A stretch of 64,000 bases of DNA from Arthrobacter sp. B3I9 (GCF_030816935.1 NZ_JAUSYO010000001.1:62001-126000), one strand, 5' to 3'. Numbered from the stretch's first letter, positions 23,778 through 32,857 are shown. Translations and numbers: made by a program. Notes: a model not told the origin generated them from the sequence alone.

Positions 23778-24926
23778 CTATTCGGAGGGTGCGGCCGGAC
23801 CAGTCGGCCAGCGAAGCAGTGCAGCGATGTCCACGCCTTCCGGCAATGCGGGTCCCGGCACCAGCAAGATCTGAGCGTCGGTCAGGGCCGCTGCCCTCAG
23901 CAGCGCCGCGGGCGCAGGAATTTTGCCGAGGATTTCCGCGCCGAGGGATTCTTCCTCTGCAGTGGCGATCCACGGCTCGGCACTTAGCGCGAGGACCCGG
24001 CGTTCGGCCAATGCCCTGTCGTTGAAGATCAGCACGTCAACCTGGGCCTGTTGCAAGGCGTGGATGACGGCTCCCACTCCGGTCGCGGATTCCGGATTTG
24101 CCTGGCCTTCCTGCACCGCCAACCGGTCCAAAACCTCTGCCTGGTCGGCTGCCCACTGCTCAGCCACTTTTTCCTCAACCTGAGCGTTGAAGGCGTCAGG
24201 GTCCGAACCGGGTGCGTGGGTGTGCGAGTCCACCACGGTAAGAACTGCGCGGCTTGCCTCCGCCAGCTGGTCCTGGACCAGCACGCGTGCCCGCATGTCA
24301 CCGGCGAGGACCAGCAGCCTCGCGCCGCTGTCGCGTATGGTCCGGTCGATCTCGCCCGCCACCTGGTCAGCGTTGCGCCGCCAAACCTCCTCGGTATGGT
24401 GCTGCCACCGCAGGTGCGCCCAGCCTCCGCCCGGGACCTTGTTCAGGTTCTCGCTGGACCCTTGGATTTCCTGGCTTTGTTCGGGCTCCCGCTGCCCGGC
24501 GCGGTGCAGCCGGATCTCGCCTTCATCCCGGCTCACTTCTGCCACAACGTAGGGAAAGTCCTCCGGACGGTGCTTTAGCAGCGGCAGCAGGTCCGGAACG
24601 GGGTCAACCGAAATTCGCTCCGGGACGACAAGGGGCCCGGGCAGCAGTTCGTTGATTTGCACCGTTCCCTGCCGCACTAAGACGAACCGGCTCACCGGGG
24701 AGGGTTCGCCGACGGCCGGCTGGACGGCCGCTTCGATGGCATCCAGGTCCGCTTCGTCGGCTCCCTGCGCGGCCAGCGCGGCCCGGACGTTTCCGGGCTG
24801 CACATCCGCCGCTTCCAGTGAATCGACGGTGCCGGCGCTGGCATCCACGTATGCCAAGCACCAGGGCCCCGGCTGCCGGTACAGCTCCGCATATTGTGTC
24901 AGTCGGTCAGCCACCGGAGTTGCCAC
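23778..24926 (-). CDS. baeRF (bacterial eRF1-like) domain protein, Rv2629-like
   Basis: Protein of 382 residues resembling the Rv2629 group of bacterial archaeo-eukaryotic release-factor homologues, which share eRF1/Pelota-like domains and are suspected of acting in ribosome rescue or translation under stress. An N-terminal region of about 150 residues is followed by a domain with REPEQSQEIQGSSENLNKVPGGGWAHLRWQHHTEEVWRRN and a C-terminal L7Ae-like region (VDVLIFNDRALAERRVLALS). The GTG start at 24924-24926 overlaps the upstream small gene by 20 bases. Family assignment is from remembered resemblance. Confidence 0.7.
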   Translation of the reverse strand: MATPVADRLTQYAELYRQPGPWCLAYVDASAGTVDSLEAADVQPGNVRAALAAQGADEADLDAIEAAVQPAVGEPSPVSRFVLVRQGTVQINELLPGPLVVPERISVDPVPDLLPLLKHRPEDFPYVVAEVSRDEGEIRLHRAGQREPEQSQEIQGSSENLNKVPGGGWAHLRWQHHTEEVWRRNADQVAGEIDRTIRDSGARLLVLAGDMRARVLVQDQLAEASRAVLTVVDSHTHAPGSDPDAFNAQVEEKVAEQWAADQAEVLDRLAVQEGQANPESATGVGAVIHALQQAQVDVLIFNDRALAERRVLALSAEPWIATAEEESLGAEILGKIPAPAALLRAAALTDAQILLVPGPALPEGVDIAALLRWPTGPAAPSE

Positions 24927-25143
24927 CCCGCTCGGGAGGTTCCTCGTCCTCGCGGCTGTCCGGCTTGGCTACGGGATCCAGGGCTGCCTGCACGTCGTCC
25001 GGGTCCGTGTCATCGGGAAATGGCTCGGTCTCACGGAACTCTTCGGTGTGGGCAGGTTGATTGCCCCGGACCATACCTTGCGTCTCGTGCTTCATCTGGT
25101 CATCCAGGTCCTGGCCGTGGGTCGTATTGCCTCGCTCAGCCAT
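24907..25143 (-). CDS. Small acidic hypothetical protein coupled to baeRF
   Basis: A 78-residue hydrophilic protein (MAERGNTTHGQDLDDQ) rich in Asp, Glu and Pro, probably disordered. AAGGAG fits the ATG at 25141-25143; an extension to 25182 is rejected. Its 3' end overlaps the baeRF start by 20 bases, which implies translational coupling. The function is not recognisable, but the linkage suggests an accessory to the baeRF protein or a shared stress regulon. Confidence 0.7.
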   Translation of the reverse strand: MAERGNTTHGQDLDDQMKHETQGMVRGNQPAHTEEFRETEPFPDDTDPDDVQAALDPVAKPDSREDEEPPERGGNSGG

Positions 25144-25271
25144 GGTGATCTCCTTCCCACGCGGTTTGCACCACGTGCTCAATCAATCGGTAGCTCACCC
25201 TAGCACCGGGCCCACCCGCTGTTGAAGGGTAATTTCATTCCTCCACGGCCGGCCCTCTACAGCCCGCCAAC

Positions 25272-25288
25272 GCCCGCCGGGGGCGGGC
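25272..25288 (-). terminator. Short GC-rich hairpin
   Basis: GCCCGCC-GGG-GGCGGGC forms a 7-bp stem with a tight three-base loop between the DUF8129-like gene and the small acidic gene. No T-tract. It may separate the two transcripts. Confidence 0.35.
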
Positions 25289-25355
25289 CCGGGAAAGCAC
25301 TGGGCCAAGAAAAAGCGCTGCCGGAAGGACCACGGACCCGGAACGAACCGGCGCC

Positions 25356-25694
25356 TTAGCGTGGCTGCGCGGGATTTGTGGGGTCGCCGTGCGAGGGCGG
25401 ATTGATCGGCGGACCGGAGGTCGCGGGCGTCACAGGGGAACCTTGCTGGGTCTGGCTGGCCTCCGGCGTGCTCGGGGCGGTTGACCCGCTTGGTTCGGCA
25501 CCGTTCTGCAGGGCCGTCAACCGGTTTTCGAGGATCTGGACCACCGGCAGCCTGTTTCCGTGGGCACGCTCGTAGGCGAGCACCTGGCCAAGCTGCCCTT
25601 CATCCAGTCCGTGGATCCTGGTGGGAAGCGTCCCTATGGGGAGGTGGTCGTAATCGGGCAAGGGAAGTTCATCGTGCTGAGGTACGTCATTCAC
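25356..25694 (-). CDS. DUF8129-like hypothetical protein, 112 aa
   Basis: Small soluble protein with a conserved-looking core of about 60 residues (DYDHLPIGTLPTRIHGLD, then LAYERAHGNRLPVVQILENR) and a low-complexity Pro/Ser/Thr/Gly tail. I take the GTG at 25692-25694, with AGGAGG upstream, over a frame extending to 25748. The core resembles a domain widespread in actinobacteria and provisionally labelled DUF8129, sometimes tied to lipid-droplet proteins. It stands alone between two hairpins; role unknown. Confidence 0.65.
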   Translation of the reverse strand: MNDVPQHDELPLPDYDHLPIGTLPTRIHGLDEGQLGQVLAYERAHGNRLPVVQILENRLTALQNGAEPSGSTAPSTPEASQTQQGSPVTPATSGPPINPPSHGDPTNPAQPR

Positions 25695-25840
25695 GCCTAT
25701 CAATCCTCCTGGTCTGGGACGAATCGCCAGCCGCCAGTAGCGGACCATCAGCAGCGGGCGCTGCTGTCAAAACTAGCAGTGAGTGCCGTGCAATGTAAGG
25801 CGTCCGCACCCCGCCGGAACCGCGGGCCGGCAGACAAGCT

Positions 25841-25903
25841 GAAGGGGCGCCTGCCGCAGGAACTTCCCCGAAAGCCGGAGTTCACACGGGCAGGCGCCCC
25901 TTC
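25841..25903. terminator. 15-bp perfect hairpin downstream of the desaturase
   Basis: GAAGGGGCGCCTGCC pairs perfectly with GGCAGGCGCCCCTTC around a 33-base loop. It lies 52 bases past the desaturase stop on the minus strand and probably ends the reductase-desaturase transcript. Confidence 0.7.
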
Positions 25904-25954
25904 AGTTCTTCTTATTCGCCCGCGCCGATGTCCTCGCGCGCGGTCCTCCGGCCG

Positions 25955-27154
25955 CTAGGCCTTTGTGCCCGGCAGGGCCAGCTTGAAGACCTTGGCCCAG
26001 GTGGAACCGACCTGCTTCAGCAGCGGTCCGGTGGTGTACGGCAATCCGTAACGCTGGCAGATCTCCCGCACCTTCGGCGCCACCTCGCCGTAGCGGTTGG
26101 ACGGCAGGTCCGGGAAGAGGTGGTGCTCGATCTGGTGGGAAAGGTTGCCGCTCATCAGGTGCATGAACTTTGACCCGGAGATGTTGGCCGACCCGATCAT
26201 CTGCCGGACGTACCAGTCGCCGCGGGTCTCGCCTTCGACCATCTCTTCGGTGAACGTATCGGTGCCGTCGGGGAAGTGCCCGCAGAAGATGATCGCGTGC
26301 GCCCAGACATTGCGGATCGCATTCGCGGCCAGCGTGCCATACAGGGCCTGCTTGCCGGAGCCGGTCAGCATGGCAACCGCCGGTGTGGCGGCGTAGTCTT
26401 TGGTGAACTGCTTCAGGGCCTTGAGCCCGAGCGCCTTGAGGTCCCGGCTCATGGCCTCCTTGCTCTTCTTGCCCTCCTGGTACTCAGGCAATTCGAGATC
26501 GTAGAGTGCGATCCCCCATTCGAAGACCGGCGCCAGGAGAGCGTTGTACAGCGGATTGCCCAGGTTGAAGGGCTTCCATTCCTGTGACGGGTCCATGCGC
26601 AGCAGGTTGTACCCGATGTCATTGTCCTTGCCCACGACGTTTGTCCAGCGGTGGTGCAAATCGTTGTGGGTGTGCTGCCACGACCGCGTCGGGGTGACGA
26701 AGTCCCAGTCCCAGGTGGTGGAGTGGATGTCCGGGTCCCGCATCCAGTCCCACTGGCCGTGGAGGATGTTGTGGCCCAGTTCCATGTTTTCCAGGATCTT
26801 CGCGACGCTGAGCATCGCAGTGCCGGCGGCCCAGGCTGCTTTGTGCTTGCTCACCAGGAGCGTGGCGCGGCCGGTGATCTCTAGCCCGCGCTGGACCTTG
26901 ATCACCCGGCGGATGTACGCCGCATCCGTGGCGCCGCGCTTGGCGAGGACCTCGTCGCGGATGGCGTCAAGTTCGCGGCCCAGCTCGGCCACCTGCTCAT
27001 CGGAGAGGTGCGCCGCCGCCTCAGGACGAACCAGCGGGCTGCCGGTTTCGGCGAGGGCGCCGGGCCGCTTCTTCGCTGGGGTCACCTTGGCCGTGGCGGC
27101 CTCACCTGTGGCGGCGTCCGCGGAAACGTCCGGTTTGTCGGAAACTATCGTCAT
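25955..27154 (-). CDS. Membrane fatty acyl-CoA desaturase, DesA3-like
   Basis: Di-iron membrane desaturase of 399 residues that would insert a double bond (probably delta-9) into acyl-CoA. The three histidine boxes are HNILH (H128/H132), HTHNDLHH (ending H167/H168) and HQIEHH (H340/H344/H345). The N-terminal ~50 residues are Ala-rich and hydrophilic. Its stop is far from other genes, but its start lies 13 bases after the stop of an NAD(P)H-[2Fe-2S] reductase. This is the same pairing as mycobacterial DesA3 with Rv3230c, which supplies its electrons. Function by family and context is secure; regiospecificity is not. Confidence 0.9.
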   Translation of the reverse strand: MTIVSDKPDVSADAATGEAATAKVTPAKKRPGALAETGSPLVRPEAAAHLSDEQVAELGRELDAIRDEVLAKRGATDAAYIRRVIKVQRGLEITGRATLLVSKHKAAWAAGTAMLSVAKILENMELGHNILHGQWDWMRDPDIHSTTWDWDFVTPTRSWQHTHNDLHHRWTNVVGKDNDIGYNLLRMDPSQEWKPFNLGNPLYNALLAPVFEWGIALYDLELPEYQEGKKSKEAMSRDLKALGLKALKQFTKDYAATPAVAMLTGSGKQALYGTLAANAIRNVWAHAIIFCGHFPDGTDTFTEEMVEGETRGDWYVRQMIGSANISGSKFMHLMSGNLSHQIEHHLFPDLPSNRYGEVAPKVREICQRYGLPYTTGPLLKQVGSTWAKVFKLALPGTKA

Positions 27155-27167
27155 GCGGTGGTACTCC

Positions 27168-28247
27168 TTAGAGGTCGAGGTTTACGGGTCCGGCGGCCGC
27201 CGAAACACACGTCTGGATCAGTTGGCCGGGCTCGCCGTGGACTTCGCCCGTGCGCAGGTCGCGGACCTGGCCGGCCCGGAGGGGAATAAGGCAGCTGTGG
27301 CAGATGCCCATCCGGCAGCCGCTGGGCATCAGCACGCCAGCATCCTCGCCGACGTCGAGCAGGGGCGTGTCGCCGTCCGCCTCGACCTCGCGGTCGGAGG
27401 CCTCGAAGGTGACGAGCCCGCCGTCGTGCCCTTCACCGCCGGCGAGCTTGGTGGTGAACCGCTCGATCGTGAGGCCTGCGGTATCTGGCACTTCCGCTGA
27501 GGACCCTGAAGTCTCGGCCCCCCACAGCGCTTCGGCGTCGTCAAGGAAGCTCTCCGGGCCGCAGGCGTAAGCTGCCCGCTGGCGCCAGTCGGGGCAGAGC
27601 CGCTCAATCTCATCGGCGGAGGTGAAGTCCAGCCGGCCGCGCTCCCCCGTGAACCAGTGGATGACGCGGAAGTTGGGGAACTGGTCCGCCAGTTCGGCGA
27701 GTTCCTCGCGGAAGATCGCGTCCGCCGGAGTCCGGGCGGTGTGGATGAGCACGACGTCGGAGTCGGGCCGGTGCGGAACGAGCGTGCGGATCATCGACAT
27801 GACCGGCGTGATTCCGCTGCCGGCGGTGAGCATGAGCAGCGGACGCGGGTGTTCCGGCAGGACGAAGTCGCCCTGCGGGGGTGCCAGGAAGAGCACGTCG
27901 CCCGGTTTGGTGCTGCGCACGAGGGTCCCCGAGACGGCGCCCATGTCGGTGACGGTGATGGCCGGGTCCTGGCCGGCCGGGGCGCTGAGCGAGTACGACC
28001 GCCAGTGGCGGACGCCGTCGAGTTCGACGCCAATGCGGGCCCACTGGCCGGCAAGGTGTGCTTGCCAGCCGCGGCCGGGACGGAAGAAGATGGTGGCGGA
28101 ATCGGCCGTTTCTGGAACCACCCGGGTGACGACCCCGCGCAACTGGCGAGCAGAGTACACGGGGTTGAAAAGCGCCAGAATGTCTTCTGGAGCTAGCGGG
28201 GTGGTCAGTAGAGATGCGGCGCGCGCCAGCTTACGGAGCCGGATCAT
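27168..28247 (-). CDS. Ferredoxin reductase with C-terminal [2Fe-2S] domain, desaturase electron donor (Rv3230c-like)
   Basis: Flavoprotein reductase that passes electrons from NAD(P)H to the adjacent desaturase. The 359 residues contain an FAD-binding barrel (RSYSLSAP, about 83-90), an NAD(P) domain (TAGSGITPVMSM and YACGPESF) and a plant-type ferredoxin domain with C311, C316, C319 and C347. TAAGAT (28254-28259) lies six bases before the ATG, implying a leaderless start, although AGGAA also abuts it. It is divergent from a PucR-type regulator. Confidence 0.9.
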   Translation of the reverse strand: MIRLRKLARAASLLTTPLAPEDILALFNPVYSARQLRGVVTRVVPETADSATIFFRPGRGWQAHLAGQWARIGVELDGVRHWRSYSLSAPAGQDPAITVTDMGAVSGTLVRSTKPGDVLFLAPPQGDFVLPEHPRPLLMLTAGSGITPVMSMIRTLVPHRPDSDVVLIHTARTPADAIFREELAELADQFPNFRVIHWFTGERGRLDFTSADEIERLCPDWRQRAAYACGPESFLDDAEALWGAETSGSSAEVPDTAGLTIERFTTKLAGGEGHDGGLVTFEASDREVEADGDTPLLDVGEDAGVLMPSGCRMGICHSCLIPLRAGQVRDLRTGEVHGEPGQLIQTCVSAAAGPVNLDL

Positions 28248-28346
28248 TTCCTAATCTTATGTCAGTTTGCGTCATAGTTCTTCACCCAAGGCATACGATC
28301 GAGTTGAGGAAACTGTCTGTCCGAAACAACTTTATGGAAATGTCCC

Positions 28347-29549
28347 ATGAATGCAACTCCAGCCGCGCACGCCGCTGCCCCCAGTTACGACCCTCCCTGG
28401 CTGGCGCTGCCGCGGGAAGTGAGCGACATGCTCCGCCCCAGGATGCCGGGCATCGTCGAGGCCATCATCGATGCCGTGCCGCAGCTGGTGCCTGACTACG
28501 CCCGGCCCATTGAGGGCCGCTTCGGCCGCGGCCTCCGGCGCGGGGTCGCCGCCGCACTGGACCGCTTCCTGCAGTTGCCCGGGACGCGGCTGCCGGCACT
28601 GTCGGAGGAGAGCCGCCAGCTGGTGGCGGGTCTGGGAAGCGGCGAGTTCCGGCAGGGGCGGAGCATGGACGCGCTGCTGAGCGCCTACCGCATGGGCGCC
28701 CGGGTGACATTCCGCGAGATGTCCCGGGTGTCGGTCGAGCATCATCTGGGGCAGAGCGTCGTGGTGGACCTGGGCGAATCGATTCTTGCCTACATCGACG
28801 AGCTGTCGGCGGTCAGCGCCGAGGCCTACGCCTTTGAGCAGTCCGAGCGCGCCGGCGCGGTGGACCGACGCCGCACTGAACTGCTGGACCTTTTGCTGCT
28901 GGGGCAGGCGGATGAGGCGGCCCTCCGCCAGAAGGCGGCCCTGGCGGACTGGTCACTGCCGGCGTGGATGGTGGTGGTGACGCTGCCGCTGGACCGGGCG
29001 GCCGGGCTGCGGCTGCGGCTGGGCGCGGGAACCCTCGTGATTGAACGTGAGACCGACGCCGTGGCTCTGGTTCCGGTGCAGAAGTCCAACACGGTGCGGG
29101 CGGGCCTCGAAAAGGCGCTGCAGGGCCGGAGCGCCTCCGTGGGCCCCGCCGGCGGGTGGGAGAAGGTGCCCGACTCGCTGCGGCTCGCCGTGCTCGCCGC
29201 ATCGGTGCTGGAGCCGCGGGACGGGCCGGAAGACCTGCCGATCTGGGCCGACGACCATCTGGCGCAGGTGATTCTCGGCGCCGAGCCGTCCGCCATCACG
29301 GAGCTGGCCAACCGCCGCCTGGCGCCGTTGGAGGGTCTGCGCCCCGCGCAGCGCGAGCGGCTCGCTGAGACCCTGCTCTCGTGGCTGCGCCACTGGGGCC
29401 AGCGTGCCCCGGTGGCGGCCGAACTCGGCATCCATCCGCAGACCGTGGGCTACCGGGCAGCGCAGTTGCGGGAGCTGTTCGGTGACACCCTGGAAGACCC
29501 GCGGGCGCGGTTCGAGCTGGAGCTGGCTCTGCTCGCCGGACGGCGCTAA
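28347..29549 (+). CDS. PucR-family helix-turn-helix regulator
   Basis: Transcription factor of 400 residues. The N-terminal ~170 residues are helical (ALLSAYRMGARVTFREMSRV), a weak central domain follows, and the C-terminal PucR HTH is clear (LLSWLRHWGQRAPVAAELGIHPQTVGYRAAQLRELFG). Its position, divergent from the reductase-desaturase pair with a 99-base intergenic region, suggests it controls that pair, possibly in response to membrane state or acyl-CoA. The ligand is unknown. Confidence 0.85.
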   Translation: MNATPAAHAAAPSYDPPWLALPREVSDMLRPRMPGIVEAIIDAVPQLVPDYARPIEGRFGRGLRRGVAAALDRFLQLPGTRLPALSEESRQLVAGLGSGEFRQGRSMDALLSAYRMGARVTFREMSRVSVEHHLGQSVVVDLGESILAYIDELSAVSAEAYAFEQSERAGAVDRRRTELLDLLLLGQADEAALRQKAALADWSLPAWMVVVTLPLDRAAGLRLRLGAGTLVIERETDAVALVPVQKSNTVRAGLEKALQGRSASVGPAGGWEKVPDSLRLAVLAASVLEPRDGPEDLPIWADDHLAQVILGAEPSAITELANRRLAPLEGLRPAQRERLAETLLSWLRHWGQRAPVAAELGIHPQTVGYRAAQLRELFGDTLEDPRARFELELALLAGRR

Positions 29550-29653
29550 GCGGGGCGGCCCGCCGCCGGCACAGCCGCCGTCGAACGCGGCCGTCTGCCG
29601 CCGGGGACCGCCGCGGCGAACCGGCGGGCACAGCCGTCGTCGGACTTCGACTC

Positions 29654-31123
29654 CTAGCGGGCGATGGCTTCCCGGCTCTGCAGCCGCATCTCGAGGTCGT
29701 TCATCACGATTGCGGCAAGGTCTTCCAGCATCCGCGTGTCCTCGTCGGTGAACTCCCGCGGCTGCCGGTCCAGGATGCAGAACGTGCCGAGGTTGTAGCC
29801 GTCCGGGGTGCGCAGCGGCACGCCGGCGTAAAACTGCAGCCCGAATTCTCCTGCCACGAGCGGGTTGGCGAGGCTCCGGGGGTCAACGGTGGCATCCCGG
29901 ATGACCCAGGTGTCGTCCTGGAGGATCGCCGAGGCACAGAGTCCCGGGTCGCGGCCGATTTCGGTGACGTCGGTACCGTGGTGGGCCTTGAACCAAATCC
30001 GGTCGTGGTCCACCACGCTGACGATCGCCACCGGCACGGAGAACAGGCGGGCTGCCAGGCCGGCGATCCGGTTGAAAGCCCCGTCCTCGGGAGTGTCCAG
30101 GATCCGGTACCGTTCCACCGCCCGCATGCGACCTTCCTCGTCTGCCTCGGACGGCGTCTTGTCGAGGCGGTGCCGGCCTGTCCCCTTGATCACCTCCTGC
30201 CGCAGCGCCAAGGACACCTCCCGGGCGGCCGGGCGGCTAGAGGGATCGCGGGCGAGCATTGAGGAGAGAAGAGCCACCCAGATCGGAGCCAGTTCCTCCG
30301 GGATGTGCGGATCCTCCAGCAGCCGGGCCACGGCGGACTGGATCGGAGCGCCCGGGTAGGCCATCTTTCCGGTGAGCCCCTCGAGCAGCACCAGGCCGAG
30401 TGAGTAGATGTCACTGGCAGTGCCGGCGGGCTCGCCTGCGGCCTGCTCCGGGCTGAGGTATGCCGGCGTTCCCGACGTTCCGCCGTCGTCGGTGTGGTTC
30501 TCCCCCTGAAGGACCGCGACGCCGAAGTCGCTGAGTTTCGCCCGGGGACGCCGGTCATCGTTGCTGTAGTCCACCAGCAGGATGTTTGCCGGTTTGATGT
30601 CCCGGTGCACGATGCCGTGGTGGTGCATGTACGAGATTCCGTCGGCCAGGTCGTGACCGATCAGCGCCATATGCGCCGCCGAGAGGGGCCCCTGGGCGGC
30701 GCGGTGGCGCAGGTCCGGCCCGCGGACCAGTTCCATGACGAGGTAGGTGAGTTGTGCATCCGGGTCAGCGAGGTCGGCCCCGGCGTCGAACAGGGTCACG
30801 AGGGCGTGGTGGCTCAACCCGGCGAGGAGGCGCACTTCCTGCTCCTGATGGCGTGAGCGCTCAAAGTCATCGGCACCGTTGCGGAAGACTTTAATGGCGA
30901 CCTTGCGCTGCAGGAACTCGTCATGGGCCCGGTAGACGGTGGATTGGCTTCCGCGCCCGATAAGTTCTTCAACCCGGTAGCGGCCGCTCAGCAGGAACCC
31001 GGGCTCCATGGTGCGTGTGGGAGTGACCGGCCTGGTTGCTGCCGGCGGTGAAATCGTGTCAGTCAAAGAGTGTTCGGTGTCCCTCAGTGCGGGGCCGCCC
31101 ACAACGTCGGGCGGATCAGTCAA
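29654..31123 (-). CDS. Soluble Ser/Thr protein kinase with C-terminal GAF domain
   Basis: Hanks-type kinase of up to 489 residues. The kinase domain starts near residue 48 (YRVEELIGRGSQSTVY), with VAIK lysine K78, catalytic HRDIKPAN (D175), SDFG, and activation-loop GTPAYLSPEQ. There is no membrane segment. From about residue 335 a GAF-type sensor follows (ERYRILDTPEDGAFNRIAGLAARLF, GLCASAIL, FYAGVPLRTPDGYNLGTFCILD), similar to GAF modules fused to signalling proteins. The frame's first codon is TTG at 31121-31123; the ATG at 31007-31009 (residue 39) is an alternative, and neither has a good ribosome site. The GAF would sense a small ligand or redox cue and tune the kinase. Confidence 0.88.
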   Translation of the reverse strand: MTDPPDVVGGPALRDTEHSLTDTISPPAATRPVTPTRTMEPGFLLSGRYRVEELIGRGSQSTVYRAHDEFLQRKVAIKVFRNGADDFERSRHQEQEVRLLAGLSHHALVTLFDAGADLADPDAQLTYLVMELVRGPDLRHRAAQGPLSAAHMALIGHDLADGISYMHHHGIVHRDIKPANILLVDYSNDDRRPRAKLSDFGVAVLQGENHTDDGGTSGTPAYLSPEQAAGEPAGTASDIYSLGLVLLEGLTGKMAYPGAPIQSAVARLLEDPHIPEELAPIWVALLSSMLARDPSSRPAAREVSLALRQEVIKGTGRHRLDKTPSEADEEGRMRAVERYRILDTPEDGAFNRIAGLAARLFSVPVAIVSVVDHDRIWFKAHHGTDVTEIGRDPGLCASAILQDDTWVIRDATVDPRSLANPLVAGEFGLQFYAGVPLRTPDGYNLGTFCILDRQPREFTDEDTRMLEDLAAIVMNDLEMRLQSREAIAR

Positions 31124-31160
31124 CTACCGGCAGGCTCGCCGGCGCCCGCATCATTAGCAA

Positions 31161-31177
31161 GGTTACTTATGGTAACC
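31161..31177. promoter_or_regulatory. Inverted repeat upstream of the kinase-GAF gene
   Basis: GGTTAC-TTATG-GTAACC is a perfect 6-bp inverted repeat with a 5-base spacer in the 120-base gap between the kinase and prfC. Size and symmetry suit a dimeric regulator, and the site is about 40 bases upstream of the kinase frame. No matching copy was noticed elsewhere in the window. Confidence 0.45.
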
Positions 31178-31243
31178 CGGATGCCGGGTTCAGGAAGCCC
31201 TGCAGCACATTTTCCTGAACGTTCCCCGAAACCCCGGCCGACG

Positions 31244-32857
31244 CTATTTCGCAGGGTTGTGGGTGCCGATCGGCAACAGGGTCAGGTCCGGATGGTTCTT
31301 CTCGATCCTGCGCAGCGCCCACACGTCGTTGAACAGGGCCAGGTACTCGCCGTCGGACCGCAGCAGGACCTCGGCCCCGGGCACATTGGCCAGCGCCGGC
31401 ATGGCATCCGCCGTCGAGATCCGGGCCAGTGAATACGGCAGCCGCTCCAGGCGCATCGGCGCGCTGAAGTCGTGCGCCATCCGGTCCTCGACCACTTCGA
31501 ACTGCATGGGTCCGACGGCGGCCAGCACCGGCGCCTGGTCCCCACGGACGTCCGAGCGAAGGACCTGGATGACGCCTTCGTGCTCCAGCTGCTCGATGCC
31601 GCGGCGGAACTGCTTGAAGCGGCTGGGGTCCTTGGACCGCGCTACCTGGAAGTGCTCCGGGGCGAACAGGGGGATGGCCGGGAACTCAACCGGCTCATCC
31701 AAGTAAAGGCTGTCACCGACCCGCAGCGAGGAGGCGTTCACCAGGCCCACGACGTCGCCGGGGAAGGCCTCGTCGATGACCTCGCGTTCGCGGCCGAAGA
31801 CCTGCTGGGCGTATTTGGTGGCGAAGGACTTCCCGGTCCGCGCCTGGGTCACCACCATGCCGCGTTCAAAGATGCCGGAGCAGATCCGGATGAAGGCAAC
31901 GTGGTCGCGGTGCGCCTTGTTCATGCCGGCCTGGACCTTGAAGACGAAGCCGGAGAACGGAGCGTCGACCGGCCGGGCCGTGCCGTCGACGTCGGGCCGG
32001 GGCGCTGCGGGCGGCGCGAAGTCCACGAGCGCGTCGAGGATTTCCTTCACGCCGAAGTTCAGCGCGGCGGAGCTGAACAGGATGGGCGTCCCCTTGCCGG
32101 CGTGGAACGCCTCGACGTCGAACTCGAGGTTCGATTCGATCACGAGGCCCGCCTCGTCCAGCGCGTTGGACCAGTCCTCGCCCTGGCTGGCCGCTGCCTC
32201 TTCCGGGGTGAAGTACTCGGTGAGGGCGATGTTCGCGCCGGCGTTGTTGCGCTTGAACTGGGCAAAGCGGTCATTGCGAAGGTCCCAGACCCCGCGGAAG
32301 TCACCGGAGATGCCCACGGCCCAGGTCAGCGGCATCGGCTGGAGCCCGGTGCGTTCGGTGATCTCGTCCATGAGCGCGAGCGCGTCCAGGCCGGGCCGGT
32401 CCCACTTGTTGATCACGGTGATGATGGGGAGGTTGCGCTGCTTGCAGACCTCGAAGAGCTTCATGGTCTGGGTTTCCAGGCCCTTTGCCGCGTCGACCAG
32501 CATTACGGCACAGTCCACCGCCGCCAGGACCCGGTAGGTGTCTTCGGAGAAGTCGGCGTGGCCGGGCGTGTCCAGCAGGTTGATCACGGTGTCCCGGTAG
32601 GCGAACTGCAGGGCCGCGGAGCTGATCGAAATGCCGCGGTCCTTCTCCATCTGCATCCAGTCCGAGACCGTCTCCTTGCGGTTGGCCTTGCCGCTGGACG
32701 CTCCGGCCGTGCCGATCACCTTGGCGTGCAGCGCGAGCGCCTCGGTCAGGGTCGACTTTCCCGCGTCGGGGTGCGAGATGACCGCAAATGTCCGACGCCG
32801 GGCCGCCTGCTTGTGAATCTCCTGGACTCGGGCGGGGCTGAGGACGTCTTGTGACAC
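31244..32857 (-). CDS. prfC: Peptide chain release factor 3
   Basis: Translational GTPase that recycles RF1/RF2 from the ribosome after termination. The 537-residue protein shows the G1 loop SHPDAGKST, the G3 motif DTPGHADFSEDTYR and G4 NKWDRPG, followed by the RF3-specific C-terminal domains (SKDPSRFKQFRRGIEQLEHEG). The GTG at 32855-32857 is the start. Transcription diverges from disA across a 335-base gap (32858-33192) in which I see no gene, only a weak inverted repeat (CCAGTT...AACTGG, 32925-32951). Confidence 0.96.
   Translation of the reverse strand: MSQDVLSPARVQEIHKQAARRRTFAVISHPDAGKSTLTEALALHAKVIGTAGASSGKANRKETVSDWMQMEKDRGISISSAALQFAYRDTVINLLDTPGHADFSEDTYRVLAAVDCAVMLVDAAKGLETQTMKLFEVCKQRNLPIITVINKWDRPGLDALALMDEITERTGLQPMPLTWAVGISGDFRGVWDLRNDRFAQFKRNNAGANIALTEYFTPEEAAASQGEDWSNALDEAGLVIESNLEFDVEAFHAGKGTPILFSSAALNFGVKEILDALVDFAPPAAPRPDVDGTARPVDAPFSGFVFKVQAGMNKAHRDHVAFIRICSGIFERGMVVTQARTGKSFATKYAQQVFGREREVIDEAFPGDVVGLVNASSLRVGDSLYLDEPVEFPAIPLFAPEHFQVARSKDPSRFKQFRRGIEQLEHEGVIQVLRSDVRGDQAPVLAAVGPMQFEVVEDRMAHDFSAPMRLERLPYSLARISTADAMPALANVPGAEVLLRSDGEYLALFNDVWALRRIEKNHPDLTLLPIGTHNPAK

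Noticed and set aside
31472..32854. Long plus-strand frame opposite prfC
   Set aside because: Shadow of a well-defined release factor; no ribosome site or domain.
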